Positions 23,069 to 32,996 of a stretch of 64,000 bases of DNA are shown here, piece by piece. This DNA is from Lepus europaeus (lineage: Eukaryota; Chordata; Mammalia; Lagomorpha; Leporidae). Made by a program: the position numbers and the translations under genes. The notes beneath the pieces were generated by a model. It saw only the letters and a list, made by a program, of their open reading frames with translations. It searched no databases and had not been told where the DNA came from. The stretch is taken from positions 60,304,474 to 60,368,473 of the forward strand of contig NC_084843.1 in assembly GCF_033115175.1 (NCBI RefSeq), in the 5' to 3' direction. The first letter of the stretch is position 1. Each line of letters begins with the position of its first letter.

Positions 23069-24929
23069 TGCAGCCCCATTCTCACCCAGAATTTAAACAT
23101 TAAAAAAGACGTTTTTCAAAAGGATATTACAGAAGCAAGAAGCCCCCCATGTTGGCCATATGCCCTCACTCTCTGGCTGTGTGATGCTGGGGAAGTCATT
23201 GCCCCACCCTGAGCCCTATTCCTGGCTTTGTGGCCTGGGGAGGACGAGCGAGGTGGCGTGGGGCTGAGTCTGACCCTGTCCTGGGGCCTCTTTCTGGATC
23301 TTTCTCGGCCTTGCTGCCACACTTCCCTCTCATCCCCCGAGTGTCTTCGGCCCGCCCCCGAGGTCAGCCTAAGCAAGGGGCCTCGAAGGTGGCCAGCAGT
23401 GCTAACAGCGACCCCACGGCTCCTCCTCCCCTGCCGACAGGCACACGGGTCCTGCTGCCAGCCCTGTCGGCCGTGAGCAGCGAGCTGGGGTGCTACAGGC
23501 CACTCCTTGGCTTCAGTGGGGCCTGGTTTTGCTGCGGCTCCTGCTCCATGCCCTAACCCCCCTTGTGCTATCTGTGGCCCCAAGGGCCCGGGGGATGGCT
23601 GAGGGCCCAGATGGGTTGCACCCACCCTGGGCGTCCTGGCCCAGACCACACCTGCTTCTCAGCCATCACCATTGGGAGGGTAGCCTGGTGCTGGGCTCCG
23701 AGTCTGGGAGACCAGAGACCCTGTGCTGGCCTCTCTGCTCACCTCGTGTGGCGGCAGCCAAGGTACCTGGCCTGCCTAGGGGACGGCGTCCCCCTGCCAC
23801 CTACCCTCTCTGGGTCTCGGTTTCTCCACGGGTGAAGGAAGGGGTTGGCTAGGATCCTGGGGGCTGGGGACTGTGGCTGAGTAAGGCAGCTCCCAGGTCG
23901 CACAGCAGGAGCACGAGGGTGTGGCCGGGCTTCAAGCCTGCCCTGCCCATGCAGCCATCACCCCCAGTTCAGTCCTGCCCTGAGTTGGGGGGATGGTTAA
24001 TGAGAAGGGCAGATGGGGAGAATACCTTAGGAATCTTGGGACAGGAGGCAGTCAGGGAGGCTTCCTGGAGGAGGGGGCTGCACAGTCCTCCCACAAGCTT
24101 TGGGGAGGAGCTGCAGATGGGTGCCCTAATCCTGGCGGGTTCACTCCTTTCCTGAGTGTAGAGGGCTTTGTCAAGGAAGGGTGGGCAGAAGACCAAGAGC
24201 TCCCCCTGTGTAAGCTGGAGGACCCCGTGATCCACGGGGCCCTCCCTCAGCTCTGGCCCGTGGGCTCTGAGCAGTGGCTGGGGAGAGGCCAGACTCTCAG
24301 CCCTGCCCCAGCCTCTTCAGGTACACACTGGGCCAGGATACAGCTTCCTCTGGTTCTGCAGGAGAGAGCTGGCCAGCATGCCTGCGAGGCCTGGCGGGCG
24401 CTGTGTGGACAGCAGTTGGGCAGGGGGACGACAGCAGCATCTAGGCACTGGGGCAGGATGGCAGCCGGGGTGGGGTTGGGGGACTTCCTTCCAGAAGTGG
24501 GGCCGGGCCCAAAGCTGACAGTGACTGGGAATCCCCTGGGCACAGAGAGGCAGAGAGGGAGTTGCATGCTGGGGATCAGTGTCCAGTGGCCTGGGGCTGC
24601 CAGCAAGCAGGCCAGGAAGATGCCCAGATGGGCTGCAGTGGGTGGGGGAGGCACGTGCATGGGGCAACTGCAGAGACTGGGGGGGAGAACCCGCAGAGAG
24701 AACTGGACACACAACCAGGGGATGGCTCGCCTGGCACCCGGTGAAGGGCACAGCTGGCTGCAGGGTGGAGAATGGGTCCCGGGGCAGAGGGCCCACGCGA
24801 GCCACTGCACTGTCCCGGCGAGGGGCCTTGGCGGCAGAGGAGATGGGACTGAGAGGGACTCAGGGTGGGGGGCGAGAGGCATCAAGGCGAGGGTCCCGAG
24901 CTGCCCCTGACGGTGTCTCCCCCCCCCAG

Positions 24930-25073
24930 GCCTGCGGGTGCGAGAGGTGCAGATCGAGGTTTCGCGGCAGCAGGTGGAGGAGCTGTTCGGGCTGGAGGAT
25001 TACTGGTGCCAATGTGTGGCCTGGAGCTCCGCAGGCACCACCAAGAGCCGCCGTGCCTATGTCCGCATCGCCT
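24930..25073 (+). CDS. UNC5B: UNC5B exon 3: second half of first Ig domain
   Basis: 144 nt encode residues 102-149 plus one base, including Cys128 and Cys130 in [10 protein letters not shown], which pair with the exon 2 cysteines. The acceptor follows a C8 run. The donor is T|GTACGC, a poor match to consensus beyond GT, yet the split Tyr codon T|AC joins exon 4 correctly. Confidence 0.96.
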
Positions 25074-25479
25074 GTACGCCTCCCTGGCCCCTCCCACCCC
25101 CCAACCCTGGGGCCCCTCCCCTTCCCCCGTGGCTCCTGTATACAGTCCCTGACTGCAGGCGCCTGCCGCAGGGGTGGGCACACAGATGCCAGCTTAGAAC
25201 CTGGGCCACTAACAGCCCCAGGCTGCCTAATGTCCTTTGTCACCTACTTCCGTCCTGGGCCACTATGTGCTGAGGGTCCCGGGGTCAGGGAGAGAATACT
25301 GTTCCCCTCTCTATCACCTGGTGAGGCCAACTTTGGAAAAGAGAAAGTTCCCCCTGGAGAAAGACAGGGGATCCCCAATTCCCTTGGTGTGTACTTCCCC
25401 CTAGTGGCCACAGCAGGGACCTTTAAGTTCCCGCCTTGCCCCAGCTCACTTGGCCTGGGGACTCTCTGCCTTCTCCCAG

Positions 25480-25583
25480 ACCTGCGCAAGAACTTCGACC
25501 AGGAGCCTCTGGGCAAGGAGGTGCCCCTGGACCACCAGGTGCTCCTGCAGTGCCGCCCGCCGGAGGGGGTGCCTGTGGCTGAG
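25480..25583 (+). CDS. UNC5B: UNC5B exon 4: start of second Ig domain
   Basis: 104 nt complete Tyr150 and encode 34 residues, starting [18 protein letters not shown] and including Cys174 of the Ig2 disulphide. It ends in phase with GAG|GTGAGC. Introns 3 and 4 (406 and 910 nt) hold no recognised element except a CTCF-like word at 25394-25407. Confidence 0.97.
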
Positions 25584-26493
25584 GTGAGCAGTGACAGCGG
25601 GGCAGGATCCTTTACTTCCCATGAGCCACCGCGGCACCTGGGACTTGGGACAGAAGAGGGAGCTGCAAAGCTCAGCAGCACATGTAAGATCCCAGCTGAG
25701 CCCTCTCTGGCAGAACCCCATGGGGCCCAGGCCAGAACCCAGGGCTCCTCGGGCTTGACCGTGGTGTCCCCTGTCCCTGCACCCCCCAGAATCCAAGACC
25801 TGCTGTGTGGTCACCAGGTGCTTCATTTGTGTGCACCCACCCACGTGCTGGTGACAGCTTCCCCTCCCCACAGGGCTGCTGGGTCCCTGGACACTGCCCG
25901 CCTGTCCCCTCCCTCCCACACATGCACGCACCTGCACCGTGGCCCAGGAATCAGAGCTGGGCTCAGGGGACCACCTGAGTTCACCACTGGGGCATTGGGA
26001 AGATGGACTCCCAGCTCGGGATCCTCCCCGTCTGGCCCCCTGGTGCTAGGCCCCGGGCAGTGGTCCTCACAGCCGCCCCACCAGTGGACGTTGTCTCCTG
26101 TGGCAGAGCTGGGATTTGAACCCAGGGCTCAGGTCTTGATGCCCTGCTAGGCTACCCTGAGGAGTGAACGAGGAAGACAGGACAGGCACCGCCAGCTGCT
26201 GGCACTCGGCACCTGCTTGCAGCCGGGCGCGGTGCTCAGCACTTTGCCAGCCCTGACTCGGGGTCCTCCCAGCAGCCCTGTGGGACACGTGCACCTTACA
26301 GATGGCAAAACTGATGCCCTGAGGGGTGCGTCTCCCCCCAGGACCACCCAGCTGGTCAGGAGTGTTCATGGTGCTGAGTGGATGGTGCCTAGCCCGGTGA
26401 CACACCTGCCGTACCGTTCACCGAGACCTCCCCTGCCCACTGTGCGGTGCCCCCCCCCCCCCGCTCCTCACCACGCCCACCCCGCTCCCGCAG
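25584..26493 (+). other. UNC5B: UNC5B intron 4
   Basis: No exon or clear repeat is seen, apart from a C run (about 26447-26462) close to the acceptor and weak MIR/L2-like words near 26100-26330. The exon 4 frame happens to remain open into this intron as far as 26150. Confidence 0.8.
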
Positions 26494-26674
26494 GTGGAGT
26501 GGCTCAAGAACGAGGATGTCATCGACCCCAGCCAGGACACCAACTTCCTGATCACCATCGAGCACAACCTCATCATTCGCCAGGCTCGCCTGCTGGACAC
26601 AGCCAACTATACCTGCGTGGCCAAGAACATCGTGGCCAAGCGCCGGAGCACCACGGCCACCATCATTGTCTATG
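26494..26674 (+). CDS. UNC5B: UNC5B exon 5: rest of second Ig domain
   Basis: 181 nt encode residues 185-244 plus one base. [18 protein letters not shown] opens it; Trp187 is the Ig core tryptophan and NYTC supplies an N-glycosylation sequon at Asn222 and the Ig2 Cys225. Donor G|GTGCGG. Confidence 0.97.
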
Positions 26675-27166
26675 GTGCGGGCTCTTGCAGTGGGAGGGGC
26701 CGTCAGGGCTGAGGGAGGGAGGGAGGGGTGAGTCTGGACTGTCCTTCCCACGCCCCCCAGCCCTCCCGGGGAATCCCTGGGATTCCCTCCTCAGCCCAGA
26801 GAGGGCGAGGGACTTGATCAGGGGCGCACAGCAGTCAGTGGCCAGGGGGAGTGTCCAGTCCTGTTGGAGTCCCCGTAGCTAAGCCTGTTATCCCAGCAGA
26901 GTTGGGGCCCTGCTGTTCCTTGGGCTCCCCCTTGGGAGGGGACTGAAAGCTGACAGAGGAGCCCTGTGCTGGCTCCAGCCCCAGGCCCAGGCTTCCAGCC
27001 CCCATCACTCCCAGGTCGATTCTGACTCAGTGTCGCCCTCTCCTGGCCTTCACCTGCCACTGCGTGTGGGGCAGGGACTGGGCCCTGCCTGGGGAGGGCT
27101 GCCATCGGGGGTGGAGTGGAGAGTGGCAGAGCCAGGCTAAGTGGGCGACGGCCACTTTCCCTGCAG
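26675..27166 (+). other. UNC5B: UNC5B intron 5 (492 nt)
   Basis: GC-rich with no recognisable exon. A CTCF-like word lies on the minus strand at 27032-27046. Nothing else stands out. Confidence 0.8.
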
Positions 27167-27334
27167 TGAACGGCGGCTGGTCCAGCTGGGCAGACTGGTC
27201 GCCCTGCTCCAACCGCTGTGGCCGAGGCTGGCAGAAGCGCACACGGACCTGCACCAACCCCGCCCCCCTCAACGGAGGGGCCTTCTGCGAAGGCCAGGCC
27301 TTCCAGAAGACGGCCTGCACCACCGTGTGCCCAG
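27167..27334 (+). CDS. UNC5B: UNC5B exon 6: first thrombospondin type 1 repeat
   Basis: 168 nt encode residues 245-300 with flanking split codons. The [10 protein letters not shown] tryptophan ladder (C-mannosylation type WxxW), CGRGW, and the cysteines of a TSP1 fold are all present. Phase 1 at both ends, so the exon is a symmetric module. Confidence 0.97.
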
Positions 27335-27865
27335 GTATGCACTGCCCACACCTGGCCGGCCTCCCCGGCCTGTACCCGGTCACGAGAGTCCTGAGTCCCC
27401 AGGGTGGGGTTGGGAGGTGTTTGTGCTGGGGCCCATGCCCGCCCGCCCATGCGTGAGCCCTACCTCCGCTCCTGGGGCGCTGCAGTGCAGGGTTCCTCTG
27501 CCCTGCGAGCCCCTGAGCTCAGCGAGAGACTTGGGGCCCCTGGTCGGTCCTGTGAGAATCCCCTTCCTGTTCTTGTCTTCCTCTGTGTCCCCCTGTGCCC
27601 ATCTGGCGTGTTCTCCCGCTCTGTGCGGCTGTGCGTGTAGAAGGTGTGTTTTCCGCCCCGGGTCTGCGTCTTTGCGTGTGCAGTTGTGCGCTGGGTGGCC
27701 ATGCCGAGGACCTCGTGCGTCTGTGTTTGTTGGCCTGGTGCCCCTGGGGCCGTGTGGCTGCGGCGTGCGCGTCTGCGTGGCACGCGTGTGTCTCGGGTTC
27801 CCGTCTCCCTGCCGCGGTGTGCACGGCTAACTGTGCGTGTGCACATGTGTGCTGTGCTCCCGCAG
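27335..27865 (+). other. UNC5B: UNC5B intron 6 (531 nt), GT-rich
   Basis: From about 27570 to 27860 the + strand is rich in GTGTGC/CTGTGT words and CpG, giving Cys/Val-rich frames such as CVCVCW. No exon is recognisable; the frames are low-complexity artefacts. Confidence 0.75.
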
Positions 27866-28030
27866 TCGACGGGGCGTGGACGGAGTGGAGCAAGTGGTCG
27901 GCCTGCAGCACCGAGTGCGCGCACTGGCGCAGCCGCGAGTGCATGGCGCCGCCGCCCCAGAACGGAGGCCGCGACTGCACCGGGACGCTGCTCGACTCCA
28001 AGAACTGCACGGACGGGCTCTGCGTGCACA
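27866..28030 (+). CDS. UNC5B: UNC5B exon 7: second thrombospondin type 1 repeat
   Basis: 165 nt encode residues 301-355 with split ends. [10 protein letters not shown] is the second tryptophan ladder; [16 protein letters not shown] and the NCT sequon before GLC complete the repeat. It is symmetric (phase 1), like exon 6. Confidence 0.97.
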
Positions 28031-28083
28031 GTGAGTCCTCGGCACGCGCCCCGGGCCCGGGCCTCCCTGCCCGGCCGCCGCCT

Positions 28084-28151
28084 CCATCACCTTCTCAGCA
28101 CCATCTCCCATCGCCTTCTCTGCCACCTTTCCTTGGCACCTGTGTCATCAT
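28084..28151 (+). promoter_or_regulatory. UNC5B: YCAY cluster upstream of exon 8 (candidate NOVA splicing silencer)
   Basis: Seven YCAY tetramers occur in 68 nt: CCAT 28084, TCAC 28087, CCAT 28101, CCAT 28108, CCAC 28123, TCAT 28145 and TCAT 28148. The last ends 25 nt before exon 8. Clustered YCAY is the NOVA1/2 RNA target, and binding upstream of a cassette exon generally favours skipping. NOVA2-dependent skipping of UNC5B exon 8 in endothelium has been described, to my recollection. Function here is inferred. Confidence 0.55.
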
Positions 28152-28175
28152 CTTTCCCTTTATTTCCCTCGACAG

Positions 28176-28208
28176 ATAAGAGAACTCTAAGCGACCCCAA
28201 AAGCCACC
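28176..28208 (+). CDS. UNC5B: UNC5B exon 8: 33-nt alternative exon in the juxtamembrane stalk
   Basis: The acceptor CTCGACAG and donor C|GTAAGT bound 33 nt encoding 11 residues, [11 protein letters not shown], between the second TSP1 repeat and the membrane helix. Length is a multiple of three and phases match on both sides, so skipping gives a 934-residue in-frame receptor (the known UNC5B delta-8 form). Its use is likely governed by the upstream YCAY cluster. Confidence 0.93.
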
Positions 28209-29633
28209 GTAAGTCCCTTTTCACTGCTGTCCTCTTTTTTTGGGGGGGGCAGTCCCTGATTCTCCTCGGCCGGCTTTTCCTGGGTGTGGGATATAGGGCA
28301 GGGCAAGTCAAAGGTGCCCCCCACATCAGCCCCCGCACCCAGTGCACGGCTCTGCGTCCCCATCACGGACAGGGAGCTGAGGCTCAGAGCTAGGACCCAG
28401 CCGGGAAGTAGCAGAGCCAGGACTCGGACCCAAATATTTGTGGGATCAGCACCAGTGCTCTTAACCCTGTGCCCTCAGCCTTCCGCCCTGAGACAGCCAG
28501 GACCAGCACCACGCCTGTCCGCCCCGTGCCCTGCTGTGCCCCTGCAGCTGCCAGCAGGCCTCCCGGCTCATCTCCATGGGACCCCGCGGGCGGGCCGGCC
28601 ATCCCATGGGAATTCAGCCATGGCTTCCAAATCTCTCTGGAATATGAAACCAGCCATGCAACTGGGGCAGGCTGGAGGCTGATCAGAGAGCGTAACTCAC
28701 CAGGCGTGGGAGGCGAGGCGTTAGGAAGGCAGAGCCAGAGGCTGTGGAGGGGCGAGCTGCTGGCCCTACGGGGGCTTCTCTGGCAGCTCTCGGGGGCGCC
28801 AGGACCCCGGGGCCCAGAGTGAGTGCCACGAGGAGGGAGCGGCGGGAGGCAGTCAGGAGCGTAAGTCTCCAGGGCTGACCAAGGGCCCTGCCTGGCTCTG
28901 AGACTCTGGCTGACCCCGAGCTCACAGAGCTGCACGGGTGTCCGAAAGCGGACAGGCAGCTCGGACAGCTGTGGCCATCTTGGCCTCGCCTAAGCTCGGC
29001 AGCAGGGTAGCCACTCTCTGCGCGTGGCTGCTTGGACTTAGGCTTAACTTAATAAGTCCCTCAGTTTAAAACATCAGTCTTGGTGTTGCGCTGCCTTGTG
29101 TCACACGTGCCTTGTGGCTGGGTGGGGGCAGCGCACACAGCATTGCCCTTCTCCTAGAAAGCTCCGCCCATCTTGACCACACCCTGTCTGACCTTGGATG
29201 GTGGCTTGTAGCTGGCCTGCATCGCCTCCCTGAGCCCCGCCCGCTCCCCCAGCTCCCCCTCCACCCCTCACCAGGCATCTCATTCCACTCGCTCCACCAC
29301 CTCCCCCACCTTCTACTCGGGGAACAGGGGAGGGAGGGGCGGCTGCCTGGGCAGGTGCAGCGATCCAGGCTCTAAGGCCCAGGTCTGGTGGCCCCGGCGG
29401 CGAGCCATAGCATGAACGCCTTTGTTTGCAGCCTCGTCGTCAGCCTGCATGGGAGGCAGGGCAGGGGCCTCGGGGCCATTTCCCTGGTGATGAAGAGGCT
29501 GAGCAGAGTGGTTCAGGTCCCCCGTGAGGTCACGGCCTACTGGGACGGGGCTCTGGCTAGAACAGTGCCCCCCAACCTGGGAAGCCCGCCAGGCCTGGGC
29601 TGGTTCCTCACGGGCCCCCTCCTGTCCCTGCAG
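28209..29633 (+). other. UNC5B: UNC5B intron 8 (1.4 kb)
   Basis: No exon is seen. A T7G8 run lies just after exon 8 (28237-28251) and a MIR-like segment around 28370-28460 (minus-sense CCGGGAAGTAGCAGAGCC and GGACTCGGACCC). The rest is undistinguished. Confidence 0.8.
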
Positions 29634-29828
29634 TCCTGGAGTCCTCGGGGGACGTGGCGCTGTACGCGGGCCTCGTGGTGGCCGTGCTGGTGGCCGTGGC
29701 GGTCCTGTCCGTGGTGGCCGTGGTGGTGTACCGCCGAAACTGCCGCGACTTCCACAGTGACATCACCGACTCGTCCGCCGCTCTCACCAGCGGCTTCCAC
29801 CCAGTCAACTTCAAGACAGCCAGGCCCA
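29634..29828 (+). CDS. UNC5B: UNC5B exon 9: transmembrane helix and caspase cleavage site
   Basis: 195 nt encode residues 367-431. A single hydrophobic helix runs about 376-398 (ALYAGLVVAVLVAVAVL and on), followed by the basic stop-transfer YRRNCR. DITD ends exactly at residue 412, the known caspase-3 site whose cleavage exposes the pro-apoptotic fragment when netrin-1 is absent. The helix is more Val/Ala-repetitive than the human one as recalled. Confidence 0.97.
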
Positions 29829-30061
29829 GTAAGGAGCCCGCGATGTCCTGGGGTGGCGGGCGTGGCCAGGGCCCCCACAGGGGTGTGGTGGCAGCCAGAC
29901 CAGGGCTCGGGCTCCCGACTCCCTCCCGGGCTCCCCAGCTTGCCACAGTGGGCGGGGCAGAGGCAGTGGGTGGGGCAGAGGCAGTGGGCGGGGCCTCTGC
30001 CGTAGCCGGGCCCTGCTGCAGGTTCAGGGCTGGGGCTGACGGCAGGCACCTCCCCATGCAG
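29829..30061 (+). other. UNC5B: UNC5B intron 9 with short 18-bp tandem repeat
   Basis: A 233-nt intron. At 29948-29994 a GC-rich 18-bp unit GTGGGCGGGGCAGAGGCA is repeated about 2.6 times. Confidence 0.85.
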
Positions 30062-30451
30062 ACAACCCGCAGCTGCTGCACCCGCCTGTGCCTCCTGACC
30101 TGACAGCCAGCGCCGGCATCTACCGTGGGCCCGTGTACGCCCTGCAGGACTCCGCCGACAAGATCCCCATGACCAACTCACCCCTGCTGGACCCCCTGCC
30201 CAACCTCAAGATCAAGGTCTACAGCTCAGGCACCACCGGCTCTGCACCGGGCCTGCCAGACGGGGCCGACCTGCTGGGAGTCCTCCCACCCGGCACCTAC
30301 CCTGGCGAATTCCCCCGCGACGCCCACTTCCTGCACCTGCGCAGTGCCAGCCTTGGCTCCCAGCAGCTCCTCGGTCTGCCCCGTGACCCGGGGAGCAGCG
30401 TCAGCGGCACCTTTGGCTGCCTGGGCGGGAGGCTCAGCATCCCTGGCACAG
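30062..30451 (+). CDS. UNC5B: UNC5B exon 10: cytoplasmic linker to start of ZU5
   Basis: 390 nt, the largest coding exon here, encode residues 432-561. Contents include NPQLLHPPVPPDLTASAGIY, the IYRGPVYALQDS tyrosine-bearing segment, a Pro/Gly/Ser linker, and GTFGCLGGRLSIPGTG at the ZU5 entrance. A rabbit-type Asn replaces the usual Ser at the exon 9/10 junction (codon A|AC). Confidence 0.97.
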
Positions 30452-30927
30452 GTGGGCCCCTGCCCTGCTTGCTGGCCGTCCAGCTCCCTTCTATACAAGA
30501 TGCAGCCTCCTAATCCCATTTTACAGATGGAGAAAGTGAGGGTCGGGGGCAAGAAGGGACTGTGGGAGGGAAAACTGACTGGAGCCCTGGCCCACCCGTG
30601 AGCTCACCAAGGCAAGGGACGTGTGGGCCTGTTGGTTTCTGAGCCTCAGTTTCTCTGTGCAATGAGGGTGCCCATCCTGGGTGGCAAAGCCAGCTGCCTG
30701 GTGTCACATCCCGAGCGAGGGGTAGGGCTGACCCTGAAGCCTTCTGACCCCAGCAACCTCAGAGGCCCCTGTGGTACAGACAGGCCAGCTCCAGCCAGGG
30801 GCCTGGCCTCTCCTGCCCAAAGCCCCCAGACCACCTGGTGCTCCTCTGCCTCCCCCTGCCCCTAGCTGGGACCAGGGCCCACTGCCTGTTCTCCAGCCCC
30901 TCCCTCCTGACCTCCCCCTCCCCATAG
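30452..30927 (+). other. UNC5B: UNC5B intron 10 (476 nt)
   Basis: MIR-like pieces are visible: CCCATTTTACAGATGGAGAA at about 30514 (minus sense) and TGAGCCTCAGTTTCTCTGTG at about 30640 (plus sense). No exon. Confidence 0.75.
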
Positions 30928-31015
30928 GAGTCAGCCTGCTGGTGCCCAATGGAGCCATCCCTCAGGGCAAGTTCTACGAGATGTACCTTCTCATCAACAC
31001 GGCAGAGAGTACCCT
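30928..31015 (+). CDS. UNC5B: UNC5B exon 11: ZU5 domain
   Basis: 88 nt encode residues 562-590 plus two bases; VSLLVPNGAIPQGKFYEMYL is the classic ZU5 core (VxLxIPxGAIPxG). Acceptor CCCCATAG, donor CT|GTGAGT. Confidence 0.97.
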
Positions 31016-31259
31016 GTGAGTAGAGACCCCGGCCCCTGTGGGCCGCCCCTCCCCTTCCTCTCCCTCCCTGCTTCCTGCCAACACTGAGGTCAGGTATCAC
31101 CTCCTTCTCTTTGTTGGGCCCCTGCGTCTGAGCCCAGAGGCAGCGCCCCACGGAAAACCTGGATCTCTGTCCCCATTTCAAACAAAACCAGCATCAGAAA
31201 TCATGAAACTGAAAGGCAGTGGCCAGACAGGCTGCAGGGGTGACAAAGGGTTAATAACC

Positions 31260-31435
31260 TTACCGTGTAAAGAGATTCTGTGAACTAATGAGAAAAAGCA
31301 AATGTCTCAGTACAGCCACGGGCACAGGATATGAACAAGTGTCTCTCTCTCACACACACACAGAGGCCAGTGGGTCATGAGAAAATGTTCGACATAATTT
31401 GTACTTAATGAAAAATAGACTTGAGATAATGGGAG
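31260..31435 (+). mobile_element. Degraded L1 ORF2 3'-end fragment
   Basis: The order ACTAATGAGAAAAAGCAAAT, then GGATATGAACAAGTGTCTCT, then TCATGAGAAAATGTTCGACA and AATTTGTACTTAATGAAAAA parallels the end of mammalian L1 ORF2. It is short, broken and non-functional. Confidence 0.6.
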
Positions 31436-31504
31436 GTTTTTTTTTTTTTTTTTTTTGCTCAAGAAATTCGCAAGGATTTTTTTAAATCAGTTAAATTGTG
31501 ATAC

Positions 31505-31735
31505 TTTAAAGAAAGTGCTTATTTACTTATCTGTAAGGCAGAGCGAAAGAGAGAGTTCTTCCAAATGTCCCTGAAAGCTGGGGCTGGGCCCAGCCAAAGC
31601 CAGGAGGCTGGATCAACACCCAGGTCTCCCACGTGGCAGGCAGGGACCCAGGGACCTGAGCCATTGCCTGCTGCCTCCCAGGACTCAGACCAGGCGATTC
31701 TGATGTGGGTTCAGGTGTCCCGAGCAGAGGTTTAG
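31505..31735 (-). mobile_element. C-repeat SINE fragment, minus strand
   Basis: Reverse-orientation landmarks: CTTATTTACTTATCTGTAAG, then GTTCTTCCAAATGTCCC and CAGGTCTCCCACGTGGCAGG. The tRNA-like head is degraded. Confidence 0.82.
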
Positions 31736-32050
31736 CCCGCTCCGTCTGCTCCAAGGATGTTTTTCAAACATTAGTACATTCGTGGGGACCCGGCCCTCAC
31801 GGGGAGCACTGGGGTGCGGGCTCCAGCTTTCCCGAGGGCAGTTTGGCAGCCCCTGTGAAAAGCATTGTGGGTGCAGAGCCTTCGGAGCTGTGAGCATCTA
31901 GGGGTGCAAACTCTAGTCTGTGCCATTCTCTCCACCTCCTCTGCCCCCCGTCCCGTGACTTGTGGGGGTCCTGAGCCCTGCCCTGTGTCTGCAGCAGGCC
32001 CGCCAGGGTCTGCAGGCTCACCTCACCACCGCCCTCTGTCCTGCCCCCAG

Positions 32051-32219
32051 CCCACTCTCAGAAGGGACCCAGACAGTATTGAGCCCCTCGGTGACCTGCG
32101 GGCCCACGGGCCTCCTGCTGTGCCGCCCCGTCATCCTCAGCGTCCCCCACTGCGCCCAAGTCAGCGCTGGTGACTGGATCTTCCAGCTCAAGACCCAGGC
32201 CCACCAGGGCCACTGGGAG
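32051..32219 (+). CDS. UNC5B: UNC5B exon 12: ZU5 domain
   Basis: 169 nt complete Leu591 and encode to residue 647: PLSEGTQTVLSPSVTCGPTG, then the LLLCRPVILSVPHCAQVSAG segment and QLKTQAHQGHWE. Ends in phase GAG|GTGAGG. Confidence 0.97.
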
Positions 32220-32340
32220 GTGAGGAGCCGTGGCTGGGGGGCCTGGGGAGGCTGGGGAAGCCCGCTTGCTCCCAGCCCAGCCCGGCCCGGCTGACATGAC
32301 CGTCCACCCCCCATGCACACACACTCGCTGTCCCCTGCAG

Positions 32341-32574
32341 GAGGTGGTGACCCTGGACGAGGAGACCCTCAACACCCCCTGCTACTGCCAGCTGGAGGCC
32401 AGCTCGTGCCACATCCTGTTGGACCAGCTGGGCACCTACGTGCTCACTGGCGAGTCCTATTCCCGCTCAGCGGTCAAGCGGCTGCAACTGGCCGTCTTCG
32501 CCCCCGCCCTGTGCACCTCCCTGGAGTACAGCCTCAGGGTCTACTGCCTGCAGGACACGCCTGTGGCCCTCAAG
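32341..32574 (+). CDS. UNC5B: UNC5B exon 13: end of ZU5 and start of UPA
   Basis: 234 nt, 78 whole codons (648-725). EEVVTLDEETLNTPCYCQLE then the SCHILLDQLGTYVLTGES and FAPALCTSLEYSLRVYCLQD segments are the ZU5/UPA junction. EASS replaces the human EPRA as recalled. Confidence 0.97.
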
Positions 32575-32996
32575 GTAAGGGCAGTCACCCCCGGCCGGCC
32601 AGCTGCATGGTCCCTCCCAGCAACCCCCTCCCTGGACTCATGGTACCGTCCGGGCTCCCCTTCCCCTCATCTGTCACTCAGGCGGTCCCGAGGCATCGAC
32701 CCTGCAGGATCAGTTTGTGCTGATCCAGCTGTACGCTCATAGTCTCATTCAGTCCAGGGCCTGTCTGTGCACCCAGCCGTCCTCTGTCCATCCACTCGTT
32801 GGTCTTTCCTTCCGCCTGTCCTTCTTTTCATGCATTTCCCATTGTATAGCCATCTCTGTCCGTCTGTGTGTCGTCTACCTCCCCAGCAAGGCGTCTGTGA
32901 GTCCCCGCACCCTGGTGTCCTTGCTTTCGCGTATCCCCACTGCCAGCCCGCGAGCGGCACCCTGCTCAGGGCTTCCCTCCCTCGCCCCGCCTGCAG
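32575..32996 (+). other. UNC5B: UNC5B intron 13 (422 nt)
   Basis: Pyrimidine-rich with CTGTC/CCATC words (TCTGTCCATCCACTCGTTGG and similar). No exon or repeat family recognised. Confidence 0.8.

Larger units (their letters stand above)
21249..24929 (+). other. UNC5B: UNC5B intron 2 (3.7 kb)
   Basis: Two C-repeat SINEs (22064-22378 on the minus strand and 22675-23068 on the plus strand) and a MIR-like core near 23160-23230 are recognisable. The remainder is unremarkable GC-rich sequence. Long + frames at 24.0-24.9 kb have no recognisable domain and are read as chance. Confidence 0.85.
31016..32050 (+). other. UNC5B: UNC5B intron 11 with L1 and SINE fragments
   Basis: Contains a degraded L1 ORF2 3' fragment (about 31260-31435), a T run at 31438-31456, and a minus-strand C-repeat SINE (about 31505-31735). 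The last 300 nt show no feature. Confidence 0.8.

Noticed and set aside
24579..26150. 523-codon plus frame as a separate gene
   Set aside because: It is intron sequence around UNC5B exon 4 that happens to lack stops; exon 3 lies in a different frame within it.
27570..27860. Cys/Val-rich plus frames in UNC5B intron 6
   Set aside because: They arise from GT-rich low-complexity intron sequence between the two TSP1 exons.
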